Shown here one piece after another: positions 33,879-42,265 of a stretch of 64,000 nt of DNA. The stretch covers positions 1-64,000 of the forward strand of contig CANQSR010000009.1 in assembly GCA_947626575.1 (NCBI GenBank). The letters run 5' to 3'. The notes under the pieces were generated by a model, which worked only from the letters and a program-made list of their open reading frames with translations, did not search any database and was not told the DNA's origin. The position numbers and the translations under genes were made by a program. The stretch comes from an uncultured Clostridia bacterium. GTDB lineage: Bacteria > Bacillota > Clostridia > Christensenellales > Borkfalkiaceae. The number at the start of each line of letters is the position of its first letter. Within the stretch, counting starts at the first letter, position 1.

Positions 33879-34649
33879 ATGAAGTTCATCACCCTGCGTT
33901 TGAAATCGCTTGCGCTCGCGGGCGCGCTTACTTTGGCCCTCGCCGCGGGCATGGGCGCGGCCTATGCGGCCGGCGCCGAGGATGTCTATTACAGCGGGGC
34001 GCGGTCGCTCCCCATTTACAGCGTGGAGCGGAGCGATAACAAAGTCGCCCTCTCCTTCGACTGCGCATGGGGCGTGGACTACACCGATTCCCTGCTCCAA
34101 ACGCTCGCCTCCGAGAAGGTGCGCGTCACCTTCTTCACCGTGCAGTTCTGGGCGGAGAAGTATCCCGCGTACGTGAAGAAGATCGCGGAAGCGGGCCACG
34201 AGATCGGCACGCACAGCGCCACGCATCCCTATATGTCCCGCCTTTCGGAGACGGAGATCAAGAAGGAGCTGGAAACTTCGTCGGCGGCCATCGAGAAGAT
34301 CACGGGGAAGGACGTGGAGCTGTTCCGCCCGCCCTACGGGGATTACGACGACCTGCTCATCGACACGGCCAACGCCATGGGGCTGTACCCCATCCAATGG
34401 GACGTCGATTCGCTGGATTGGAAAAACCTTTCGGCCTCGGATATTGCCGCCCGCATCGTGGAGCGGACGAGGAGCGGGAGCATCATCCTGATGCACAACA
34501 ACGGCCTGCACACGGCGGAGGCGCTCCCCGTGGTCATCGATACGCTCCGCGCCAACGGCTTTGAGTTTGTTCCCATCGGCGAACTCATCTACCGCGAAAA
34601 TTACACCATCGACCACACGGGGCGGCAAATCCCGCAGGGAGCTGTATAA
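33879..34649 (+). CDS. Polysaccharide deacetylase, PdaB-like
   Basis: 256 residues. Signal peptide about 1-32. NodB domain: KVALSFDCAWGVDYT (the metal Asp, with Cys-Ala in place of the usual second Asp-Gly), THSATHPYMS (two metal His), RPPYGDYD, and SIILMHNN near the end. The SFDxxWG form is typical of sporulation PdaB/YlxY-type enzymes, which may de-N-acetylate cortex peptidoglycan. AAAGGAG SD. It diverges from gerA. Family firm, exact role inferred. Confidence 0.88.
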   Translation: MKFITLRLKSLALAGALTLALAAGMGAAYAAGAEDVYYSGARSLPIYSVERSDNKVALSFDCAWGVDYTDSLLQTLASEKVRVTFFTVQFWAEKYPAYVKKIAEAGHEIGTHSATHPYMSRLSETEIKKELETSSAAIEKITGKDVELFRPPYGDYDDLLIDTANAMGLYPIQWDVDSLDWKNLSASDIAARIVERTRSGSIILMHNNGLHTAEALPVVIDTLRANGFEFVPIGELIYRENYTIDHTGRQIPQGAV

Positions 34650-34693
34650 AGCCGTATCAACAGAAAGGAAATACTTTGGAGGTACCAATATAC

Positions 34694-35380
34694 ATGGATT
34701 ACAATACGGAAAAGAACAACAAGGTGTACATTTGCGGGGAGATCGTCTCCGAGGCGACCTTTTCCCACGAAGTCTACGGCGAGGGCTTTTACGAACTGTT
34801 CGTGAAGGTCATGCGCCTTTCGGGGCAGGCGGATATCCTGCCCGTCACCGTCTCGGAGCGGCTCATCAAGGGGGGAGAACTCAAAGTGGGCAGCCTCATC
34901 TCCGCGGCGGGGCAGTTTCGGAGCTACAACAAGCTCGAAGGGGGAAGGAGCCGCCTCATGCTCACCGTGTTCGTGCGCGAACTCGTGGAGGCCGCCCCCG
35001 ACCGCAACCCCAATTCCGTGGTGCTTTCGGGGTATATCTGCAAGCCGCCCGTCTACCGCACCACGCCCTTCAACCGCGAGATCGCGGATCTCCTGCTCGC
35101 CGTCAACCGCGCCTATAACAAGTCGGATTATATCCCCTGCATCGCGTGGGGCAGGAACGCCCGTTTCGTGCAGAACCTCAAAGTGGGGGACCGCGTCGCG
35201 CTTTCGGGCCGCATCCAGAGCAGGGAGTATCAAAAGCGGCTCTCGGACGCGGAGACCGTGACCATGACCGCGTACGAAGTCTCCGTCTCCAAGCTCGCCG
35301 CCTTCGACGATGGAGAGGCCTTCGACGTGGACGACGCATTCGACCTCTATGCCTTCCCCGGAGACGGGAACGCCACATGA
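34694..35380 (+). CDS. Single-stranded DNA-binding protein, two-OB form
   Basis: 228 residues from ATG 34694, which has GGAGGT 10 bp upstream. The C-terminal half is a standard SSB OB fold (NSVVLSGYICKPPVYRTTPF, NREIADLLLAVNRAYNKSDY, IPCIAWGRNARFVQNLKVGD). The N-terminal half (KVYICGEIVSEATFSHEVYG...) looks like a second, diverged OB fold. The canonical acidic DDDIPF tip is missing, though the tail is acidic (DDGEAFDVDDAFD). It is therefore likely an accessory SSB. It follows the deacetylase by 44 bp. Confidence 0.82.
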   Translation: MDYNTEKNNKVYICGEIVSEATFSHEVYGEGFYELFVKVMRLSGQADILPVTVSERLIKGGELKVGSLISAAGQFRSYNKLEGGRSRLMLTVFVRELVEAAPDRNPNSVVLSGYICKPPVYRTTPFNREIADLLLAVNRAYNKSDYIPCIAWGRNARFVQNLKVGDRVALSGRIQSREYQKRLSDAETVTMTAYEVSVSKLAAFDDGEAFDVDDAFDLYAFPGDGNAT

Positions 35381-35398
35381 TTTGGTAAATCCGGTAAG

Positions 35399-35434
35399 AT
35401 TTTCCCGCCGCAGACCGTAGCGGGAAAATTTTTT
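35399..35434 (+). terminator. Terminator after SSB-like gene
   Basis: ATTTTCCCGC, 11-nt loop, GCGGGAAAAT, then TTTTT. Confidence 0.85.
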
Positions 35435-35455
35435 AAGGTTTTTCAAGAATAATTG

Positions 35456-35511
35456 TTGACAAGATACAATTTATGGTGTATCCTATATACGATACGATAA
35501 ATGGATTTATC
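35456..35511 (+). promoter_or_regulatory. Promoter of zinc-ribbon gene 1
   Basis: TTGACA, 17 bp ending GTG, TATCCT, continuing ATATACG. A palindrome GATAAAT-GG-ATTTATC sits just downstream of the start point. Confidence 0.75.
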
Positions 35512-35540
35512 ATCAATTATCCCCGTGAGGAGGAAGAGAA

Positions 35541-36545
35541 ATGAAGGAAAAAATGAGCAAGACCGAAAAGCAGCGCAAGAAGTTCATCGAGAACGAGAAC
35601 TATCCCCGCAAATGCCCCGACTGCGGCTGCGATCTTACGCCCGCCGTATGGAAGCCGGAGAGCAAGTATGAGGATATCGTCAAGTGGATGAACAAGACGG
35701 AACCGGATGAAGCCGGCAACGCCGTCGGCGGCCTTTGCCCCGCGAACGATTGCCACGCGCAGATCATCTGCCCCAAGTGCGGGAAAGTCCACGCCAAGGG
35801 CGCCAAGAGCTGCCCCAAGTGCGGCTACCGCTTCGATGCGGTCACCGTCCGCCGCGTCTGCCTCCGTTGCAACTTTGCATACGACCGCGAAGTCGCGGGT
35901 TGCCCGAAGTGCGGGCTTCCCTCCAAGCTCTCCTGTGAGCAATGCGGCGCGCCCATGAAATACGGCCTGCAATATTGCCCGCGCGGCCACTTCAACGAAT
36001 GGGACAAGAGATATCCCCGTCTGGATCTTCCGAGAGAGGAGCCGCCGCGCCCCGTCTCGCCGCTCAACGGCAGTTTCGTCATCACGCCTTACGGCCCGAT
36101 GTTCGTATTCGACCCGACGCCCGCGCCCAAGCCCCAGCCCCAGCCTCAGCCCCAGCCGCAACCCGTGGCTCCGGCTCCCGCGCCCGTGCTGTTGCCTCCG
36201 GAAGAGGAACCCAAGTCCGAAGATGCGTTCAAAGCGCCCGTCAATAAGCGTGCGATCGCCGGCATCATCTTCTCCATCCTGTCCATCCTCTGCGCCGTTG
36301 CGTTCCCCGTCGCGTATGCCTACTTCAATTCCATCATCGCAGGGATCGTCGTGGCGGCCGTCTCCGTGGTGCTTGCCCTCATCGGCATCGGCCTCGGTTT
36401 CAGCGGCAGAGCGGCCCGTCCCAAGACGGGCGCCGCGGCCATCGTCCTCGGCATCATCGGGATCCTCGCCTGTGCGGCGGCCTGCCTGTGGGTATTCCTC
36501 TATGGCGGTCTGGACATGGTCAAGGGTTGGCTCAACATCAAATAA
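35541..36545 (+). CDS. Zinc-ribbon membrane protein, unknown function
   Basis: 334 residues. The first ~155 hold a run of Cys pairs (CPDCGC, CPANDC, CPKCGK, CPKCGY, CLRCNF, CPKCGL, CEQCGA, CPRGH) suggesting three or four zinc ribbons. A Pro/Gln linker (KPQPQPQPQPQPVAPAPAP) follows, then three membrane spans (about 233-257, 259-280, 295-320), the last two like DUF4190-type modules. SD GAGGAGG. It is likely membrane-bound with its ribbons in the cytosol. Its promoter matches that of the next gene; I do not recognise a specific function. Confidence 0.8.
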   Translation: MKEKMSKTEKQRKKFIENENYPRKCPDCGCDLTPAVWKPESKYEDIVKWMNKTEPDEAGNAVGGLCPANDCHAQIICPKCGKVHAKGAKSCPKCGYRFDAVTVRRVCLRCNFAYDREVAGCPKCGLPSKLSCEQCGAPMKYGLQYCPRGHFNEWDKRYPRLDLPREEPPRPVSPLNGSFVITPYGPMFVFDPTPAPKPQPQPQPQPQPVAPAPAPVLLPPEEEPKSEDAFKAPVNKRAIAGIIFSILSILCAVAFPVAYAYFNSIIAGIVVAAVSVVLALIGIGLGFSGRAARPKTGAAAIVLGIIGILACAAACLWVFLYGGLDMVKGWLNIK

Positions 36546-36578
36546 TGTGCGGCCGCATACGGCAACATCAAAATTTTC

Positions 36579-36609
36579 AAACCGAGGCAATGATTGCCTC
36601 GGTTTTTTT
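36579..36609 (+). terminator. Terminator after zinc-ribbon gene 1
   Basis: AAACCGAGGCAA-TGA-TTGCCTCGGTTTTTTT. Confidence 0.95.
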
Positions 36610-36630
36610 CTAAAAACCGAACAGAAGGGG

Positions 36631-36666
36631 TTGACAATCCCCTTAAAAAGGTGTATTCTATATACG
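36631..36666 (+). promoter_or_regulatory. Promoter of zinc-ribbon gene 2
   Basis: TTGACA, 17 bp ending GTG, TATTCT, continuing ATATACG: the same GTG-10-ATATACG arrangement as at 35456. Confidence 0.75.
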
Positions 36667-36694
36667 TAAGACCATACCAATCAGGAGGACTCCT

Positions 36695-37732
36695 ATGGCA
36701 ACCTGTCAAAAATGCGGAGGCCCGGTCTATGCGGATGAAAAGTTTTGCCCGCATTGCGGCGCGCCCGTGCAGGCGCCCGCCGATGCGGTTTTGCCGCAAT
36801 CCGCACAGCAGGCCTACGGCGATCCCGTTTCCCAACAGCCTTATCCGGGGCAACCGTCCCCCGTACAGCCGCAGTATGCCTATTCCTATCCGCAGGATCC
36901 TACATATGCCGCCTATGCACAGCAATACGGCCAGCAATACGGCCAGCCCGTGCAGGCCGTGATCGATCCCAATACGGGCGCCGGCATCCAGATCTATACC
37001 CAGCCCGCGGGGCAGTATCCGCAGCCCTATCTGCCCGTACAGCCGCCGCAGCCGGAAAAACCCAAGCCCGATCCCAATTCGCCCGAAGGCAGGGCGGCTT
37101 CGGAGGCCGTTCCCATCGAGTTTGCGCTCAAAGCAAACAAGGTAGGCCTTCCCGTGTTCTTCGGTTGCAATTACGACCCCATGTCGGCAGCCAGCACGCA
37201 ACAGGCATATAACGACGTCTACCGCGCAATGGGCATCGAGGCCCAGATGAGCGCGGATATGGCCGCACAGCTCGGCGCCTACAAGGCGGCATACAGCGAA
37301 ATGGCTTCGGTGTTCCCCAAGCCCGAATGGCCGGAGTGGCCCCAGCCGCAACCCCAGCCTCAGCCAGAACCCCAGCCCCAGCCTCAGCCGCAACAGCCGC
37401 TCATCTCCATTCCCGCCGTTGCATGGCCGTCGTCGTACGGCGCGTCCTTTGGCTTGCCGCAGGGCGCATCCTATCCTTACGCGCCGTTTGCGGGGCAACA
37501 GCCCGCGCCCGCGGGGATACCCGCCGCAACCGCGCAAGTTCCCGAAACGCCCGCCGCCGAAACCGCTTCCGTCCCCGTTGTTCCCGAAGGGGCCGAAGTC
37601 TCTTTGGAGATGCCGGAGGAGGCCGATAACCGCGAGGCCGTGCGCGCCGCGCTCAAAGAAGATAAGCGCAACGAGCGCATGAAAAAGCGCGAGGAGAGAA
37701 AGGCTCTGCGCAAAATTTCCGCATTCGATTGA
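36695..37732 (+). CDS. Zinc-ribbon protein with Pro/Gln-rich body
   Basis: 345 residues. One N-terminal zinc ribbon (CQKCGGPVYADEKFCPHCGA, residues 4-23) is followed by low-complexity Pro/Gln/Tyr sequence (QQYGQQYGQPVQ, PQPQPQPEPQPQPQPQ) with an island at about 130-205 (ALKANKVGLPVFFGCNYDPM) and a basic, charged end (KRNERMKKREERKALRK). No membrane segment. It resembles its neighbour only in the ribbon and the Pro/Gln linkers; co-regulation suggests partners. No known function. Confidence 0.75.
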   Translation: MATCQKCGGPVYADEKFCPHCGAPVQAPADAVLPQSAQQAYGDPVSQQPYPGQPSPVQPQYAYSYPQDPTYAAYAQQYGQQYGQPVQAVIDPNTGAGIQIYTQPAGQYPQPYLPVQPPQPEKPKPDPNSPEGRAASEAVPIEFALKANKVGLPVFFGCNYDPMSAASTQQAYNDVYRAMGIEAQMSADMAAQLGAYKAAYSEMASVFPKPEWPEWPQPQPQPQPEPQPQPQPQQPLISIPAVAWPSSYGASFGLPQGASYPYAPFAGQQPAPAGIPAATAQVPETPAAETASVPVVPEGAEVSLEMPEEADNREAVRAALKEDKRNERMKKREERKALRKISAFD

Positions 37733-37753
37733 TTGCGGCAACGCAAATCTCTG

Positions 37754-37782
37754 CGGGGGACGCGAACAGCGTCCCCCGTTTG
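37754..37782 (+). terminator. Terminator after zinc-ribbon gene 2
   Basis: CGGGGGACGC-GAACA-GCGTCCCCCG then TTTG. Confidence 0.85.
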
Positions 37783-37783
37783 C

Positions 37784-37812
37784 TTGACATCCGCGCCGTA
37801 AAGGCGTACAAT
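37784..37812 (+). promoter_or_regulatory. Promoter of the isochorismatase-type gene
   Basis: TTGACA, 17 bp, TACAAT, 24 bp before the start codon. Confidence 0.8.
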
Positions 37813-37836
37813 AAGAAAAAAACGGAGGGGTTTTGT

Positions 37837-38391
37837 ATGGAAAAGAATAAGACGGCGATCCTCGTCGTGGATATGCTCAATGATTTTGTCACGGGCGCCT
37901 TAAAGTGCGATAGGGGGCTTGCGATCGTCCCCAAGACGGCCGAACTCTTGCAGGGCGCGCGCAAGGCGGGCGTACCCGTCATCTTCTGCAACGATGCGCA
38001 CCTCAAAGGCGTGGACCATGAATTGGAACTTTGGGGCGATCACGCCATCGCGGGGACCAAGGGCGCGGAGGTCATCCCTGAGCTGAAACTGTGCGAAAAG
38101 GACTATGTGGTCCCCAAGCGCAGATACAGCGGGTTCTTCCACACCGATCTCGATCTGCTTCTGCGCGAGTTGGGCGTGGATACCGTCATCTTGACGGGTC
38201 TGCACGCGCACATGTGCGTCCGCCATACGGCGGCGGATGCCTACTGCCTCGGCTACCGCGTCGCCGTTGCCACGGACGCCACCGATTCCTTCACCGAAGA
38301 GGACTATGTCTATGGCATCAAGTACTTAAAGGAAGTTTACGGAGCCGCGCTTTACACGGTGGATGAGCTTCTCCGCGCATTCGGGGTCTGA
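37837..38391 (+). CDS. Isochorismatase-family cysteine hydrolase (nicotinamidase-like)
   Basis: 184 residues from ATG 37837 with GGAGGGG upstream. The triad is visible: Asp in LVVDMLNDF (about 12), Lys in VPKRRYSGF, and Cys in LHAHMCVRHTAADAY. The cis-peptide before Cys and the metal-binding Asp/His favour nicotinamidase/pyrazinamidase or a related amide hydrolase. Its stop overlaps the next start by one base, so it is co-translated with the acyltransferase; no metabolic link between the two is obvious. Confidence 0.88.
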   Translation: MEKNKTAILVVDMLNDFVTGALKCDRGLAIVPKTAELLQGARKAGVPVIFCNDAHLKGVDHELELWGDHAIAGTKGAEVIPELKLCEKDYVVPKRRYSGFFHTDLDLLLRELGVDTVILTGLHAHMCVRHTAADAYCLGYRVAVATDATDSFTEEDYVYGIKYLKEVYGAALYTVDELLRAFGV

Positions 38392-39191
38392 TGGAAAAGC
38401 GCCCGAAAGCCGCAAAGATCGGCGCGATACAGGATACGCTCGAAGGCTACCGCCGTTTTGACTTCGACTACATCTCCTATGGCACAAATTGGCGCGCGCC
38501 GACGGAAAAATATCCCTACCGCCAGCCTTGGTATGAGCGCATCGTGACGGGTTTTTGGCGCACGATGCTCTTTTTGCTCGCGCCGCCCGCCATCCGCATC
38601 GTGTACGGGGCCAAAACGACGGGGCGGGAACACGTGCGCGCGCTCAAAGGCGGTGCGATCTCCGTCTGCAACCACTTCAATTATCTCGATACGCTGTTCA
38701 TCCGCGATGCGGTGGGGCATTACCGTTCCTTTCACACGATGGCGCCGTGGAACAATAAAAACGGCCTCGGCGGACACATCATCCGCCACGGCGGCATGTG
38801 GCCGCTCGGCGGCAATCTGAAAACGATGCGCCATTTCGAAACCGAGATGGAGCGGCGGCTCGGCGAGGGGAAGATCGTCAACTTTTACCCCGAACAGGCG
38901 CTCTGGACCAACTACCAAAAGCCCCGCCCGATGAAGGACGGCGCGTTCCGTTTTGCCGTCAAATACAATGTGCCTGTCTTGCCCGTATTTTGCACATTTG
39001 ACAAAAACAAGAGGGGGCATGTCCGAAAGCTACGCATCCATATTCTTCCTGCGGTGTATCCCGATGAAGGCCTTGCGCCGCGTCCGCGCGCGCAAAAGAT
39101 GAAGGAAGAGGCCGAGCGGCTTTGGAAGGAATGTTACGAGGCGGCCTATCAAAAGCCCCTCGAATACCTGCCCGACCGAAGGCGCCGCTGA
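38391..39191 (+). CDS. 1-acyl-glycerol-3-phosphate acyltransferase-like protein
   Basis: 266 residues. LPLAT blocks: NHFNYLDTLFI (H-x4-D catalytic pair) and VNFYPEQALW (substrate-binding EG block, here E-Q). One membrane-associated stretch at about 50-70 (FWRTMLFLLAPPAIRIVYGA). The family acylates lysophosphatidate or related lysolipids at the membrane. It starts at TGATG overlapping the upstream stop; a terminator follows. Confidence 0.85.
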   Translation: MEKRPKAAKIGAIQDTLEGYRRFDFDYISYGTNWRAPTEKYPYRQPWYERIVTGFWRTMLFLLAPPAIRIVYGAKTTGREHVRALKGGAISVCNHFNYLDTLFIRDAVGHYRSFHTMAPWNNKNGLGGHIIRHGGMWPLGGNLKTMRHFETEMERRLGEGKIVNFYPEQALWTNYQKPRPMKDGAFRFAVKYNVPVLPVFCTFDKNKRGHVRKLRIHILPAVYPDEGLAPRPRAQKMKEEAERLWKECYEAAYQKPLEYLPDRRRR

Positions 39192-39207
39192 CCGCCATAT
39201 TTCAAAC

Positions 39208-39234
39208 AAAAGCTCCCCCGCGGGAGCTTTTTCT
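39208..39234 (+). terminator. Terminator after acyltransferase
   Basis: AAAAGCTCCC-CCGC-GGGAGCTTTTT. Confidence 0.9.
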
Positions 39235-39239
39235 TTGGT

Positions 39240-39600
39240 ACGGAATCCCCGCCCCTACCCCTCAGCATGAGGGGGGAGGATGTCACGGCTTTGCCGTGAC
39301 AGGAAGGGGGTGTATCATGAGAAGGGTTTCACCCCCGCCCCTACCCCTCCCCCTCAGGTATAAGGGGGAGGGCAAAGCGAGCGGCCGAAAGGGTTTCACG
39401 TAATTCCGTCCGCGCGAGGCTTCCATACGTCATTCCGACAACCGCAGGGAGGAGGAATCTCGCTTTTTGAGATTTCTCACCCCATGGGGTTCGAAATGAC
39501 GTGCGGTCAGGATGACGCGTTCTCCCCTCGCTGTCCCTCTTAGGGAAAGTGGCCGAATGAAATGAGGCCGAAAGGGTTCCCCCCTCAGATGGGCGCCGAG
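39240..39600. repeat. Dispersed repeat cluster E
   Basis: CCCCTACCCCTCAGCATGAG, CCGAAAGGGTTTCACGT, CGTCATTCCGACAACCGCAG and CACCCCATGGGGTTCGAAAT modules, shared with 41.1-41.7 kb and 55.4 kb. No gene in 39192-39658. Confidence 0.8.
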
Positions 39601-39624
39601 AAGTTCGTTGCGGCTTAGAATGAC

Positions 39625-39649
39625 AAAAAAACCTTCCCGTGAGGGAAGG
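39625..39649 (-). terminator. Terminator of the glycosyltransferase gene
   Basis: On the minus strand CCTTCCC-TCAC-GGGAAGG followed by TTTTTTT. Confidence 0.88.
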
Positions 39650-39658
39650 CCGCGTTGG

Positions 39659-40942
39659 TTATTTCTTCGGTTCGTCGTATTGGATGCGTTCGGTCTGCTT
39701 CCACGAGGGCGTCTTGTTCCGCTTCACCCGCCACCAGCTCTTGACGTAAATGGGGAGATATTCGAGCATATAAAACGGGTTATAGAAGAGCATCGCGAGC
39801 CGTTCGCCGAGTCCCAGCGGACGGAACATATCACTGCACGCGAACAGCGCGAGTACGCCATAGGCGAAGAGCAGGATATACATCACGTTGAAGGGCAGGG
39901 CGACGAGTTCGGCGAGCGCCGTCGTCCACAGCGGATCGCCGGACAGCAAATAGTAGATGGCGAGCGCCAAGCCCGCGGCCATCGTCACGATGGTCGTCAC
40001 GGCAAAGAGCGCGGGCGGGAAGGTCCCGAAAAAGTATTCCCGCTCTCCCGCCGTATATTTGCCCCGCTCCCGCGCCTGTTTTTTGATCTTATCGCGATAC
40101 TTCTTGTCACACTGCTTGTAGCCCGTGAGCCAACGGGTGCGCCGCGTGAAGTTTTCGCTGTGTTCGAGCGCTTCCTCGGTATAGAGGATGGCGTACGGGC
40201 AAAACATCGACCTATATCCGCGCAAGAGCGAATCGAGTTTGAGTTCGTAATCCTCGGTGAGGGTGCGGTACGGCCAGCCGCCCAACTCGCGGATGACGCG
40301 CCGCCGTATCATCATGCCCTGCCCGCACAGGTTGAGCGGCATGGCGCGCTCCATGCGGTAGGTGTTGCCGAGGTCGTCGATCATCGGCCACGTGAGCGCG
40401 GAGCAGTTGGAAAAAATGCTACGGTTTTCCCTTCCGCCGAGAAAATTTTTGGCGTATTTGCGCGCGAGAAAGATATCATAATCCGTTTCGAGCGCGTTAT
40501 TGAGTTCGCTTACGAAGGCGGGGTCCAACACGGCGTCGGCATCCACGATGACGAAGGCCTCGTAACTCTCCGCCACTTCGGGCGCAAGACATTTGAAGAA
40601 CCCGTCGAGGGCGTCTCCCTTGCACTTTTGGTTGGGGACGACGAACACGCGCGCGCCCATGCGCAGGGCAATGCCCACCGTCGGGTCGGTTTTCTCCTTT
40701 ACGATGACGTGTACGTCGAAGAAGTTTTTATCGTAATTCTGGCGGCGGATGGAGGAAAAGAGATCGCCGATGATCTTGCTCTCGTTCCGCGCAGGGACGA
40801 CGATGGCGATGCGCCGCTTGGCCGTCGCCGTGTAACGGGGATGTTTTTTGAAGGCAAAGCGGAACCCGATGAGTTTGGGCAGATACATGATGAGCGCAAG
40901 CGCTGTCAGAAGAAAATAAAAAAACCGTATCAGACCGATCAT
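39659..40942 (-). CDS. Membrane glycosyltransferase, family 2
   Basis: 427 residues from ATG 40942, which has AAGGAGGG; the longer reading frame adds 21 residues without an SD. GT-A fold: IAIVVPARNESKIIGDL, the DxD motif in FVIVDADAVLDPAF, GWPYRTLTEDYELK (the acceptor-base Asp) and RRTRWLTGYKQC (the (Q/R)xxRW motif of processive synthases). N-terminal span plus two to three C-terminal spans (about 305-380). It resembles hyaluronan/cellulose-synthase-like enzymes that polymerise and extrude glycan; the sugar is unknown. Confidence 0.88.
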   Translation of the reverse strand: MIGLIRFFYFLLTALALIMYLPKLIGFRFAFKKHPRYTATAKRRIAIVVPARNESKIIGDLFSSIRRQNYDKNFFDVHVIVKEKTDPTVGIALRMGARVFVVPNQKCKGDALDGFFKCLAPEVAESYEAFVIVDADAVLDPAFVSELNNALETDYDIFLARKYAKNFLGGRENRSIFSNCSALTWPMIDDLGNTYRMERAMPLNLCGQGMMIRRRVIRELGGWPYRTLTEDYELKLDSLLRGYRSMFCPYAILYTEEALEHSENFTRRTRWLTGYKQCDKKYRDKIKKQARERGKYTAGEREYFFGTFPPALFAVTTIVTMAAGLALAIYYLLSGDPLWTTALAELVALPFNVMYILLFAYGVLALFACSDMFRPLGLGERLAMLFYNPFYMLEYLPIYVKSWWRVKRNKTPSWKQTERIQYDEPKK

Positions 40943-41059
40943 CCCGCTCCCTCCTTGGAATACCATTATAGCGGGATGGGGTCGCTTTGTCAAACGATTT
41001 GTCATGCTTTTTTATGACAAATCAGAACTTTTATAAGTTCTTAACAATCCTATCACACT

Positions 41060-41760
41060 ATCCCGTCTTGGCCCTCGCTGTCCCTTTTAGGGAAAGTGGC
41101 CGAATGAAATGAGGCCGAAAGGGTTTCACGTCATTCCGTCCGCACGAGGCTTCCATACGTCATTCCGTCCGCGCAAGGCTTCCATACGTCATTCCGACGA
41201 CCGTAGGGAGGAGGAATCTCGCTTTTTTAGATTTCTCACCCCGTGGGGTTCGAAATGACGTGAACGTGCAAAACCCCTCAGTCTCGGCTTCGCCCCTTGC
41301 CGTCATTCTGAGCCGAAACGGCATGACTTTCAGCGAACTGCCCATCCGCGAAGAATCCTATTGCGACCAAGTGTTGTGTTAGCGGACTTTGTTCTTACTT
41401 CGTCGCTCCGCTCCTCGTGCCGCCCTTCGGCTTCACAAAGAGCGTGCGGGCGGTCAGGATGACGGCAGACCGAGATTTCTCACCCCATGGGGTTCGAAAT
41501 GACGTGAACGCCCGAAACCCCCTCAGGCTTCGCCCCTTGCCGTCATTCTGAGCCGAAACGGTGACTTTCAGCGAACTGCCCATCCGCGAAGAATCCTATT
41601 GCGACCAAGTGTTGTGGAAACGGACTTCGTTCTTACTTCGCGCTTTGCGCTCGTGCCGCCCTTCGGCTTCACAAAGAGCGTGCGGGCGGTCAGGATGACG
41701 GCAGACCGAGATTTCTCACCCCGTGGGGTTCGAAATGACGTGAACAACCCCTTGTTGATA
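41060..41760. repeat. Dispersed repeats with a 240-bp tandem duplication
   Basis: Two copies of about 220 bp begin at 41298 and 41538 (TTGCCGTCATTCTGAGCCGA ... CACCCCATGGGGTTCGAAAT) at a 240-bp period, differing by small substitutions and an indel. 41100-41290 carries two CATACGTCATTCCGTCCGCG-type units. No gene in 40943-41813. Confidence 0.85.
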
Positions 41761-41761
41761 C

Positions 41762-41895
41762 AAAAAGAGGGCATGTCTTTCGGACATGCCCCCGCCGTTT
41801 TATGCGAAAACGCTCAGAATGCGCATTTTTCATGCAGGAACGCAATGACCTCTTCGGGGGTCATGCGCACCTGTTCCATGGTATCGCGGTCGCGC
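41762..41895 (-). pseudogene. Duplicated 3' end of glyS with its terminator
   Basis: 134 bp match 43110-43243 with six differences. It encodes the last 26 residues of GlyRS (RDRDTMEQVRMTPEEVIAFL then HEKCAF and stop at 41814) and the following terminator hairpin. All five differences within the coding part (41823, 41844, 41868, 41883, 41886) are third-position and silent. There is no start; it is the fragment left at one border of the 41.9-43.1 kb cassette. Confidence 0.9.
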
Positions 41896-41923
41896 GATGG
41901 AAGTGTATGACGTCGCGCCCCCG

Positions 41924-42136
41924 TTAGTATTCGTCTTTGAGTCCGAGCAGATACTCCGCAGAGATTTCGAGGGCGATCGCCATTTGCCGCAAATTATCGT
42001 ATCCGGGTTTTGCTTTGCCTTTCAGCCATTCGCTGACTTGCGCTTGCTTGACGTTGATCTTGTTTGCAAACGCCTGCTGCGTTAAACCGTTTTCTTGTAG
42101 GTATTCCCTTAGGATTTCCGAAAATTCCTGTGCCAT
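41924..42136 (-). CDS. XRE-family HTH regulator of the cassette
   Basis: 70 residues, almost only a Cro/C1 domain: LREYLQENGLTQQAFANKIN, VKQAQVSEWLKGKAKPGYDN, LRQMAIALEISAEYLLGL. It diverges from a lipoprotein gene across three identical-type operators (TAGAAAWTTCTA), strongly suggesting autoregulation and control of the lipoprotein. It is nested between the two glyS 3' ends. No integrase or toxin-like partner is seen. Confidence 0.88.
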   Translation of the reverse strand: MAQEFSEILREYLQENGLTQQAFANKINVKQAQVSEWLKGKAKPGYDNLRQMAIALEISAEYLLGLKDEY

Positions 42137-42169
42137 GCAGCACCTCGATAATGGAATATCCTTAGTTTA

Positions 42170-42232
42170 TAGAAATTTCTATAAAAATCATTGACAAATA
42201 GAAAATTCTATGTTATGATATAGAAAATTCTA
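42170..42232. promoter_or_regulatory. Three XRE operators and lipoprotein promoter
   Basis: TAGAAATTTCTA (42170-42181), TAGAAAATTCTA (42199-42210) and TAGAAAATTCTA (42221-42232), perfect or near-perfect palindromes. The plus promoter TTGACA (42191-42196), 17 bp, TATGAT (42214-42219) has the second operator in its spacer. Confidence 0.85.
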
Positions 42233-42265
42233 TAATCCCTGAACGGGGAAAGGAGAAATACCAAA

